Shown piece by piece: positions 1 to 5,639 of a stretch of DNA of 5,663 nt (position 1 is the stretch's first letter; each line of letters begins with the position of its first letter). A model generated the notes under the pieces. It saw only the letters and a program-made list of their open reading frames with translations. It made no database searches and was not told the origin of the DNA. The position numbers and the translations under genes are program-made. The stretch is from an uncultured beta proteobacterium (GTDB taxonomy: Bacteria > Pseudomonadota > Gammaproteobacteria > Burkholderiales > Rhodocyclaceae): NCBI GenBank assembly GCA_903917505.1, contig CAIXAY010000531.1:1-5663 (forward strand), read 5' to 3'.

Positions 1-168
1 CTGGCGCTCGAAAAACAAACCGGCAGCGAATTCGCCAAGTTCTGGTGCCCGTTGATGACGATTATCTTCCTCGGCATGCTGCTCAGGCAGATGCGCGATG
101 CGCTCGCCGCGGCGCGGCGACCCGGCGCGTCGGAAGATGCCGGCTTGCGCACCAGCGCCGCGTCATGA
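1..168 (+). CDS. 3' end of an unidentified membrane protein gene (partial)
   Basis: Frame 1 is open from the window edge to a TGA at 166-168, giving the last 55 residues of a longer protein. The fragment has a hydrophobic helix of about 15 residues (around residues 15-29, FWCPLMTIIFLGMLL), followed by a basic stretch with several Arg and a polar Ala/Ser/Gly-rich tail. That is how many polytopic inner-membrane proteins end, with positive charges on the cytoplasmic side. The stop is 33 nt before the GTG of the next gene, in the same reading frame and direction, which suggests co-transcription with the two transferases. A glycosyltransferase, lipid carrier enzyme or transporter would fit the context, but no family motif remains in the fragment, so I assign no function. 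A perfect palindrome overlaps the stop codon. Confidence 0.7.
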   Translation: MALEKQTGSEFAKFWCPLMTIIFLGMLLRQMRDALAAARRPGASEDAGLRTSAAS

Positions 169-176
169 CGCGGCGC
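155..176. repeat. perfect 22-bp palindrome over the stop codon of the first gene
   Basis: The 11-base half GCGCCGCGTCA (155-165) is followed at once by its exact reverse complement TGACGCGGCGC (166-176), with no spacer. In RNA this would fold into a 9-bp GC-rich stem with a CATG loop. The TGA stop of the upstream gene is the first triplet of the right half. No T-run follows (next bases are GATCTTGAGC), so it is not a canonical intrinsic terminator. It could be a Rho-independent pause, an mRNA stabiliser between two operon genes, or a dyad protein-binding site. The palindrome itself is certain; any role is inference. Confidence 0.85.
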
Positions 177-189
177 GATCTTGAGCGAC

Positions 190-194
190 GGGAG
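190..194 (+). promoter_or_regulatory. ribosome binding site that decides the GTG start at 202
   Basis: GGGAG at 190-194 lies 7 nt upstream of GTG 202-204, an optimal Shine-Dalgarno distance. The in-frame TTG at 181 would make the protein seven residues longer but has no purine-rich site in front of it. In that reading the GGGAG would lie inside the coding sequence. I therefore prefer GTG 202. Confidence 0.7.
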
Positions 195-201
195 CCTCGC
201 C

Positions 202-1839
202 GTGGGTGAATTGCAGCCGGCGCCGCGCGACGCATTCGCGCGGCATGAGGCCCTCTGCCTGGGGCTTGCCGCATTCGCGCTGTTCATGCTCGGGATCTGG
301 CACCAGCCCTTCATCAATTTCGAGACCCGATTCGCGGTCTTCGCCCAGGAAATGCTGCGCAACGGGCCCTCGCTTTTTCCCACCACCTATGGCCAGCCCT
401 ATCCCGATTATCCGGTCACCTCGACGCTGCTGATCTGGCTCGTTTCGCTGCCTTTCGGCGCAGTCAGCAAATTCACCGCGGTCCTGCCGACCGCGGCGGC
501 GGCGGCCGTGGTCGTCGGCCTGAGCTACAAGCTGTTCGCGCCGTATTCGCGGCCCTGGGCCTGGCTGGCCGTCGGCTTTGAATTCCTGACGCTGACTTTC
601 GTCGCCGAAGCGCGTTCGATATCGGTCGATCAGATGGTGTCGGCGCTCACGCTGGCGGCATTCTATCTGACCCATCGAGCTTATCGCGACGGCAGCGCAT
701 TGCCGATCAAGGCCTTGTCGCTCCTGCTTATCGCCGGGTTTCTGGTGCGCGGCCCGATCGGGGTGGTGATACCCGCCGGGGTCGTCCTGTCGCATCTGGC
801 ATTGACTTCTGGGCGGCGCGAAGTCGTCGTCTTCGCGGCCTGCAGTGGCAGCGTGCTGCTGGCCTGTACGGCGGCACTGCTCGGATCGGCCATGCTGGCC
901 TATGGCACCGACTTCGTCGTCGACATCATTCGCATGCAGGCGGTCAATCGCTTTTCCGAGGCAGCCCCGAATCCGGCCTATTACTATTTCGTCAGCAGCC
1001 TGGGCAATTATGCCTTGAGCTATCCGGTGGCGATTCTTGTCGTATTGAGCCTGTTGGCCTCGACCTTGCCCACCGGCGCGCCGCGATTGGCCGCCGGACA
1101 GGCGAAGCTGATTGCCTTGCTGCTGGCATGGATCGCGATCGTGCTGGTCGGCTTGTCGATTCCGGAAACCAAGAAGATTCGCTATATCCTGCCGGTGGTG
1201 CCGCCGCTCGCCGGGCTCGCCGGTTTCGTGCTCGTCGATTCCGAGTACCGTTTGATGCAATGGCTGCGCAAGGTCGTCGCGGCCGTTCTGATCGCCATGC
1301 CGCTGCTCGCGGCGCTGCTGCTCTATTCCCAGCGCGCGCGGCTGGCGGAGGCCGGGATAAGCATCCTGCCGCTCGTCGCCGGACTGTGCGCAGCATTTCT
1401 TCTGGCGCTTGTCGTGTCGACGCGCGCCGGGCTGGCGCAGCAGAAAAGATCGCTCGGCCTCTGCGGCCTGGCGGCGGTGACGGCCTATTCGCTGCAACTG
1501 GCTGTCGTTGAGCCCATGGAATTGCATCTTCACGACACCAGCGGTTTTGTTCGCCATGTCGAGTCGCTGATGGCGCAAAAACCCGGCAAGCTGGTCTTTT
1601 ACAGGGAGAACCCGGATGGCCTGCCGATCAAATATCTGGTCAACGCCAGGACGGATTTCACGCCGCGTTTCATCAACAGCGCCGATGAGATCAGGAATAT
1701 TGCCGGGCCGGTCTGGCTGCTCACCAAGGATGAAAATGTCGAACGCTTGCGCCGGGAGGGCGTCGACACCGAAGCCTTCGTCGATCATGGAAACTTCGCC
1801 CGGTCGCCCTTTTCGGCGATCTACATTGCCGCGCATTAG
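202..1839 (+). CDS. ArnT/PMT-like GT-C glycosyltransferase, divergent member (paralog 1)
   Basis: A 545-residue polytopic inner-membrane protein, close to the usual ~550 of ArnT-type enzymes. By family it should move a sugar from a polyprenyl-phosphate donor to an envelope acceptor on the periplasmic side. Visible features: a first membrane segment at about residues 17-36; a first periplasmic loop with E41-T-R43; a second motif PYPDYP at 66-71, where relatives have (F/Y)-x-(E/D)-K-P, so the acid (D69) and Pro (P71) are kept but Lys is Tyr; R138 and D143 in the second external loop; then alternating hydrophobic segments; P321-E-T-K-K-I-R-Y-I-L-P331, a typical GT39/ArnT motif before a membrane segment; and a soluble C-terminal domain from about 440, with LVFYR at 464-468. 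GTG start chosen from GGGAG at 190-194. It is the most diverged of the three paralogs here. It is probably co-transcribed with its neighbours. Family call is firm; substrate unknown. Confidence 0.87.
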   Translation: MGELQPAPRDAFARHEALCLGLAAFALFMLGIWHQPFINFETRFAVFAQEMLRNGPSLFPTTYGQPYPDYPVTSTLLIWLVSLPFGAVSKFTAVLPTAAAAAVVVGLSYKLFAPYSRPWAWLAVGFEFLTLTFVAEARSISVDQMVSALTLAAFYLTHRAYRDGSALPIKALSLLLIAGFLVRGPIGVVIPAGVVLSHLALTSGRREVVVFAACSGSVLLACTAALLGSAMLAYGTDFVVDIIRMQAVNRFSEAAPNPAYYYFVSSLGNYALSYPVAILVVLSLLASTLPTGAPRLAAGQAKLIALLLAWIAIVLVGLSIPETKKIRYILPVVPPLAGLAGFVLVDSEYRLMQWLRKVVAAVLIAMPLLAALLLYSQRARLAEAGISILPLVAGLCAAFLLALVVSTRAGLAQQKRSLGLCGLAAVTAYSLQLAVVEPMELHLHDTSGFVRHVESLMAQKPGKLVFYRENPDGLPIKYLVNARTDFTPRFINSADEIRNIAGPVWLLTKDENVERLRREGVDTEAFVDHGNFARSPFSAIYIAAH

Positions 1840-1887
1840 GCCGGTCCGCCGCGAACCCGGCTGTCCCGGCTGCCGCTTGGAGAATCC

Positions 1888-3600
1888 ATGATTCATTGGC
1901 GCACGACCCTTCTCGGCCCAGGCCGCCCGGCCCCGCGTTCGGCGCTGACCGGCCTGTTCTGCCTGGCCGCCGTCTTCTTCCTGCTTTTCTATGGGCTCGG
2001 CGACAGGTCGCTTGCCGGCTCCGAAGATCGATGGGCGGAAATCGCGCGGAATATGTTGTTGCGCAGGGACTGGTTCCATCCGGTCATCAACGGCGAAATC
2101 TATTTCGACAAGCCGCTGCTGTCGTACTGGCTGATCGTCATCGTGGCCTTCTGTACGCAAACGCTCAACGAATTCGCAGTGCGCCTGCCCGGGGCGATCG
2201 CCGGCTTATTGACCCTGGTTTGCAGCTGTCAAATCGCTGCGGCATGGTTCGACCGGCGTATCGCCTGGCTGAGCGTTTGTCTGGTGGTCACCAGCTACGG
2301 CTTTCTGTTCTGGACGCACACCGCATCGGCGGAATTGTCGAATTTGGCGTTGATTACCGCGGCTGTCGCCTGGTTCGTTCCGAGGCGGGAGCGCACCGAC
2401 TTCGCGGCCTACGCCGGCTTCTATCTGCTTTGCGCCGTCGGGTGCCAACTGAAGGGGCTGACCGCTTTCGTCGTGCCGGTACTGGTCATCACCCCGTTCG
2501 TATTGCGCGATGGCCGCTGGAAGACGCACCTCAACTTCGCGCACCTCGGCGCGCTCGTGCTGGCTGCCGGCGTCTTCCTGCTGCCTTACCTGGGTGCATC
2601 GATGCTGGCCTTGCCCGCAGGCATCGAAGTTCAACACAATCATTTATCCGGGCTCGATCTGCTGATCCGCGAAAACCTGGTGCGCTTCTTCGAGCCCTTC
2701 GATCATGTCGATCCCTTCTACAGCTATTTTTACGAAGTTCCCCGCATCGTGTTTCCGTGGTCGATTTTCCTTATTGCCGGCCTGGCCTATTATCTGCCGC
2801 GTTACCCGAGACTCGATCAAACCCGGCGCTGGCTGCTCGAAGCGATCGCGCTGGTCTTCCTGTTTTTCTCCCTGTCGGGATCACGGCGCTGGTATTACAT
2901 TCTGCCGATCATGCCTTTCTGCATGATCCTGATCGCGGCCTACCTGTCCGATCCGGAACAGCAGCGTTGGCGACGCCCGGCCGCGCTGGCCACGGTCTTC
3001 CTGCTCGGCGCTGCGGCTGTGCTGCTGATCGCAATTCCCGGCGCGGCGCTCGTCTACTTCGCAGGCGCGCCGTTGCCGATCGAGTTCCGGATTGGCTCGC
3101 TGGTCATTCTGCTTGCCGTCGGCGTGATCGTCCTGCTCGGCAAAGGCCGGATGGCGATATTGCAGCGAGCGACCGGCCTCGACAGCGCCCACTCAACCCA
3201 CTTCCTGCCGATCCTTCTCTTGGCTGCGGCCGTGGAAATGGCCGTGATCTTTGGCTTGGCCCTACCAGGCGCAGATCACTACCGCCAAATCAAGCCCTTC
3301 GCGCTTTTTCTTGCCGGGCAACTTGGCCCTGACGAACAATTGGTGTTCTATAAACGAGCCAACACGAGCCTCGTGTTCTATCTGAATCCGCGTGATCCGA
3401 TTCCCGTGATCAACAGCAAGCCGGAACTGTCAAAATACGGAAGAAATAGATGGGTGATCGTTTCCGATGGCATCGACAGAGAGGGACTGTTCAAGGAATT
3501 TCCGGAACTGAAGACCTCGGCGCGATTGCCAAAGCCCGTGTCGATTGCCGAAAATCCGTTTTCCGAGAAGACGAACCTCGTCGCGTACCGGCTCGATTGA
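1888..3600 (+). CDS. ArnT/PMT-like GT-C glycosyltransferase (paralog 2)
   Basis: A 570-residue integral membrane protein. ATG 1888 has GGAG at 1879-1882, 5 nt upstream. After a basic N-terminus, the first membrane segment runs over about residues 20-38. The first periplasmic loop has S45-E-D-R-W-A-E51-I, matching the family pattern E-x-R-(Y/W)-A-E-I. The second has Y72-F-D-K-P76 followed by LLSYWL, the counterpart of the family EKPPLSYWL motif. Around ten more hydrophobic segments follow. S332-R-R-W-Y-Y-I-L-P340 matches the family (K/R)-x-x-Y-(I/L)-L-P motif. A soluble C-terminal domain from about residue 470 carries LVFY twice and a VINSKPEL stretch similar to the other two paralogs. Where many relatives have Asp in the second external loop, this protein has N152 in ASAELSNLAL (alignment by eye). 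It sits 48 nt after paralog 1 in the same frame, so probably the same operon. Likely role: polyprenyl-phosphate-sugar-dependent transfer in the periplasm. ArnT itself (L-Ara4N to lipid A) cannot be claimed. Confidence 0.9.
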   Translation: MIHWRTTLLGPGRPAPRSALTGLFCLAAVFFLLFYGLGDRSLAGSEDRWAEIARNMLLRRDWFHPVINGEIYFDKPLLSYWLIVIVAFCTQTLNEFAVRLPGAIAGLLTLVCSCQIAAAWFDRRIAWLSVCLVVTSYGFLFWTHTASAELSNLALITAAVAWFVPRRERTDFAAYAGFYLLCAVGCQLKGLTAFVVPVLVITPFVLRDGRWKTHLNFAHLGALVLAAGVFLLPYLGASMLALPAGIEVQHNHLSGLDLLIRENLVRFFEPFDHVDPFYSYFYEVPRIVFPWSIFLIAGLAYYLPRYPRLDQTRRWLLEAIALVFLFFSLSGSRRWYYILPIMPFCMILIAAYLSDPEQQRWRRPAALATVFLLGAAAVLLIAIPGAALVYFAGAPLPIEFRIGSLVILLAVGVIVLLGKGRMAILQRATGLDSAHSTHFLPILLLAAAVEMAVIFGLALPGADHYRQIKPFALFLAGQLGPDEQLVFYKRANTSLVFYLNPRDPIPVINSKPELSKYGRNRWVIVSDGIDREGLFKEFPELKTSARLPKPVSIAENPFSEKTNLVAYRLD

Positions 3601-3656
3601 GACAAGGCCGTCCGGCCCCTAACGCCAGACCCGAAAGGCTTGGCGCCGTTGCCGAT

Positions 3657-3686
3657 GGCACCTCATCGCAAGGGTTTCGCGGTGCC
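3657..3686. repeat. inverted repeat between convergent genes, possible weak terminator
   Basis: GGCACC (3657-3662) and GGTGCC (3681-3686) form a perfect 6-bp stem around an 18-nt loop in the 95-bp gap between the convergent genes ending at 3600 and 3696. A second small hairpin, GGCC-GTCC-GGCC, is at 3606-3617. Neither is followed by a T-run on either strand, so a classical intrinsic terminator is not visible; termination may be Rho-dependent. Confidence 0.3.
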
Positions 3687-3695
3687 TGCGTGCTC

Positions 3696-5327
3696 CTATT
3701 TCGCGCCCGGCAATTTCCCGCTCATGTAGTGATAATGCCCCTTGCCATAATTCAGTTCTCCTTCGTCCTTGAACTTGGCGAAATTCAGCCGACTCGATCC
3801 TTCGATCAAGACCACGGTGTTTGGCTGATCGGTCAACACTTTGTCCAATTCGTCCGTGCTGTCTATCGTCGGCAGTCGACGTTGCAGGTAAAACGAGGCG
3901 GCGCCCTTGATGCGCTCGGCCGGCTGATAAAGTGCTATCGGCCTGCTGGCGAGAGAATAGGAGGCCAGCCGGTCGATCAGCAGCCTCGCTGATTGCTTTT
4001 CATCATCGTGCGGCACGACAAAACTGAAATAGGCAATATAGGTAATGAACAGGATGCCAACGGCGTTGGCCATGAAATTGAAGATTCGCAATCGGGAAGC
4101 CGAACGCCACATGAAAAACAGCGGCAATATCGCCAACGCCAAGGCGACGCTTGCGGCGACAGGCGCATGGATTTGCATCAGGCGGCCGACGACAAACAGC
4201 AAGGCGGCGGAAGAAATTGCGGCTTGAATCAATGCGAGCCGTCTGGCCCATGAGATTGGCCGCGCCTGCACCATGGCCGAAGTCTGCTGCGCAAACATTA
4301 CGACGTAATGCGCCGTGAACGCGGCCGCGGCCGGATAGAGCATCAGCAGGTAGGACGGCCGTTTGCCGGCCGAGATCGACAGCAGAATGAAGGGCGCTAC
4401 TAGCCAGCAGAGCAGAAAGACCATCCTGCGATTTGTTTTCAGAAATTTGATTGATTGCCAGATTGCGACATAGAAAAGCAGCGACCATGGCTGCAAAGTT
4501 TCGGGTATCGTTTGCAAATAGAAATAGAAAGGCTCAGCGTGAGCGCCGGCGGTATAGCTGCCGTCGAAGCGCCCGACGCTGTTGGTCCACAGGATTTCCT
4601 TGATCGCCGCAAAGCCCTGCGCGTCGAACAGCAACGACAGCCAGACCAGAATCGGTATCAAGCCGACGAGCGTGAACAGCGCGGGATTGATCCAGTTTGA
4701 AAGCACCAAGCGCTTGTCAAAATGGATCGATTCGACCAACAGGTAGGAGAAAATCACGACGCCGGGCACGGCCAGGCCGATCACGCCTTTTGCCAGGGTG
4801 GCGACGGCTATACCCGCCGAGAACGCGAGCCACAGCCATTTCGAGCCATTCTCGCGCGTGAAGTAGAAAGACAGCAAGGCCAGGGAAACGCCGAACGTCA
4901 GCAATGTGACCTGGCCGGCCTCTCGCGAGTGCTCCCAAAAAGCGCCCATCGTAAGGAGCAGGGTACCGGCCAGCAAGCTGAGCCAATTGCTCTGCTCCGA
5001 TTTCCGGAAGAAGAAGGCAAAGAGCAGCACCGTCGCGATTCCCGCCAGCGCGGAAGGGACGCGCGGCGCAAAGGCTTCATAGTCAAAAGTGTCGATCGAT
5101 GCCGCCTGCAGCCAATAGCTCAGCGGCGGTTTCTCAAGAAACGGCTGGCCATTGAGCGTTGGAAGCAGGAATTGATGGTCTTGAATCATTTCGGCCGCGA
5201 CGCCGGCTTCTCGAGGCTCGGTCGAGCCTCTGAGATCGAAACGATTGAGTCCGGTAAAGATGAAGGCGCAAGCCAGAAATGCCAGTAGCAGTCCGGGTTT
5301 GATCCAATGTGGCAGATGAAAATCCAT
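3696..5327 (-). CDS. GT39/ArnT-like GT-C glycosyltransferase (paralog 3)
   Basis: A 543-residue polytopic membrane protein on the minus strand. The ATG at 5327 has GAAGG (5339-5335), 7 nt upstream, and the stop is TAG at 3698-3696. It is the most canonical of the three. Membrane segment 1 spans about residues 11-28. The first periplasmic loop has T36-E-P-R-E-A-G-V-A-A-E46-M, and the juxtamembrane motif is F63-L-E65-K-P-P-L-S-Y-W-L73, the hallmark of this family. The second external loop reads EAGQVTLLTF, with T141 where many relatives have Asp. S319-A-G-K-R-P-S-Y326-L matches the family (S/G)-K-R-x-x-Y-(L/I)-L motif. The soluble C-terminal domain, about 450-543, has IALY and ASFYL motifs like those of the other paralogs. 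It faces the other two transferases tail-to-tail, with its own upstream control region at 5328-5663. Its base composition looks lower in GC than its neighbours. Expected function: transfer of a sugar from polyprenyl phosphate to a periplasmic acceptor; substrate not readable. Confidence 0.9.
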   Translation of the reverse strand: MDFHLPHWIKPGLLLAFLACAFIFTGLNRFDLRGSTEPREAGVAAEMIQDHQFLLPTLNGQPFLEKPPLSYWLQAASIDTFDYEAFAPRVPSALAGIATVLLFAFFFRKSEQSNWLSLLAGTLLLTMGAFWEHSREAGQVTLLTFGVSLALLSFYFTRENGSKWLWLAFSAGIAVATLAKGVIGLAVPGVVIFSYLLVESIHFDKRLVLSNWINPALFTLVGLIPILVWLSLLFDAQGFAAIKEILWTNSVGRFDGSYTAGAHAEPFYFYLQTIPETLQPWSLLFYVAIWQSIKFLKTNRRMVFLLCWLVAPFILLSISAGKRPSYLLMLYPAAAAFTAHYVVMFAQQTSAMVQARPISWARRLALIQAAISSAALLFVVGRLMQIHAPVAASVALALAILPLFFMWRSASRLRIFNFMANAVGILFITYIAYFSFVVPHDDEKQSARLLIDRLASYSLASRPIALYQPAERIKGAASFYLQRRLPTIDSTDELDKVLTDQPNTVVLIEGSSRLNFAKFKDEGELNYGKGHYHYMSGKLPGAK

Positions 5328-5370
5328 GCGCTGGCCTTCATGCGGTTAGGTGCGTTTTTTCTGCATTCAC

Positions 5371-5387
5371 TTGCCCCGGCGGGGCAA
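5371..5387. repeat. 7-bp stem, 3-nt loop hairpin in the leader of the minus-strand transferase
   Basis: TTGCCCC (5371-5377), GGC, GGGGCAA (5381-5387) is a perfect compact hairpin. It lies 43 nt before the ATG at 5327, so it would sit in the 5' untranslated region if transcription starts further upstream. No T-run follows on either strand; on the minus strand the downstream run at 5360-5355 is A, not T. An mRNA-stability element or a dyad operator is possible. Confidence 0.5.
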
Positions 5388-5410
5388 AGGTAAAGCTGTG
5401 CCGGAGGATA

Positions 5411-5436
5411 TTGCTATGCTAATTTACAAATAGCAA
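5411..5436. repeat. AT-rich inverted repeat, possible operator/promoter zone of the minus-strand gene
   Basis: TTGCTAT (5411-5417) and ATAGCAA (5430-5436) are perfect inverted copies around a 12-nt AT-rich centre. The site lies 84-109 nt upstream of the minus-strand ATG, where a promoter is expected. On the minus strand TTGCTA (5436-5431) could be a -35 box, with CAATAT 17 nt later (5413-5408) as a poor -10. The repeat is certain; the promoter assignment is weak. Confidence 0.35.
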
Positions 5437-5474
5437 ATTGGATAACTGCATATGCGTTGGGCATTGACGAGGCG

Positions 5475-5505
5475 GCTTGGCTTCCGTCGCTCGGCCAGGC
5501 CAAGC
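5475..5505. repeat. inverted repeat GCTTGGC/GCCAAGC
   Basis: GCTTGGC (5475-5481) and GCCAAGC (5499-5505) are perfect 7-bp inverted copies around a 17-nt spacer, so a hairpin is possible on either strand. No T-run follows. Role unknown. It is immediately followed by another 7-bp inverted repeat at 5507-5532. Confidence 0.4.
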
Positions 5506-5506
5506 G

Positions 5507-5532
5507 TTCAGGCCATCACTGATTAGCCTGAA
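5507..5532. repeat. inverted repeat TTCAGGC/GCCTGAA
   Basis: TTCAGGC (5507-5513) and GCCTGAA (5526-5532) are perfect 7-bp inverted copies with a 12-nt loop. Its right arm overlaps the first unit of the tandem 15-bp repeat. It could be a hairpin in a structured RNA or a protein-binding dyad; no function is assigned. Confidence 0.4.
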
Positions 5533-5558
5533 GTTACCCCCTTTGTAGTCACCCCCAA
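5529..5558. repeat. tandem imperfect 15-bp repeat, unit 2 partly repeated at 5622
   Basis: Two adjacent 15-mers, TGAAGTTACCCCCTT (5529-5543) and TGTAGTCACCCCCAA (5544-5558), match at 11 of 15 positions including an identical ACCCCC core. The first nine bases of unit 2, TGTAGTCAC (5544-5552), recur exactly at 5622-5630 in the same orientation, 78 bp away, inside the spacer of the candidate rightward promoter. Iterated sites like this may bind a regulator or a transposase. Confidence 0.5.
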
Positions 5559-5559
5559 T

Positions 5560-5612
5560 AACGACAAGTGCTTGTCTGGTCTAACGATTCGGGCCACTTG
5601 TCGTTTATTTTT
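5560..5612 (+). terminator. 11-bp inverted repeat with T-rich tail, possible terminator or structured element
   Basis: AACGACAAGTG (5560-5570) and CACTTGTCGTT (5595-5605) are perfect 11-bp inverted copies around a 24-nt loop. On the plus strand the right arm runs into TTTATTTTTGTT, which resembles an intrinsic terminator tail. Against this, the loop is long and there is no gene upstream on the plus strand to terminate. The left arm also sits in a rival short palindrome, GACAAG-TG-CTTGTC (5563-5576). Because the repeat ends just before the -35 box at 5611, an operator role or a transposase-binding site is equally possible. Confidence 0.35.
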
Positions 5613-5639
5613 GTTACAATGTGTAGTCACTAATATACT
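5611..5639 (+). promoter_or_regulatory. candidate sigma70 promoter reading right out of the window
   Basis: TTGTTA (5611-5616, 4 of 6 to the -35 consensus) and TATACT (5634-5639, 5 of 6 to the -10 consensus) are exactly 17 nt apart. Transcription would begin near 5646 and leave the window, so the gene it serves is not visible. One copy of TGTAGTCAC (5622-5630) lies in the spacer and an 11-bp inverted repeat lies directly upstream, as expected for a regulated promoter. Confidence 0.45.

Noticed and set aside
1840..1861. Small GCCGG/CCGGC hairpin between paralogs 1 and 2
   Set aside because: A 5-bp stem with a 12-nt loop in GC-rich DNA is expected by chance and has no T-run, so it gives no reason to break the operon.
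163..2160. 665-residue open frame on the minus strand, opposite paralog 1 and the start of paralog 2
   Set aside because: It is in exact codon register with the sense genes, so its stops would need TTA, CTA or TCA sense codons, which are rare in this GC-rich DNA. It ends where the first gene has TCA (163-165). Its product is a low-complexity Gln/Arg/Asp/Gly-rich string, the expected mirror of a Leu/Ala/Val-rich membrane protein, with no domain.
1888..3600. Naming paralog 2 or 3 as arnT (L-Ara4N transferase)
   Set aside because: The fold family fits, but the substrate is not encoded in visible motifs, the Asp-Glu pair of ArnT's first loop is not intact, and no L-Ara4N synthesis genes are nearby.
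3450..3992. 180-residue plus-strand open frame running from the end of paralog 2 into the reverse of paralog 3
   Set aside because: It overlaps two well-supported genes in other frames, changes character at their borders and matches no recognisable family.
4722..5288. 188-residue plus-strand open frame opposite paralog 3
   Set aside because: Same in-register antisense effect; Gln/Arg/Glu-rich, no ribosome site or domain, while the opposite strand encodes a clear transferase.
5579..5605. Integron attC-like core GTCTAAC followed by a dyad
   Set aside because: GTCTAAC fits the RYYYAAC core, but no partner GTTRRRY core is found downstream and the inverted repeat has different ends. A chance match is more likely.
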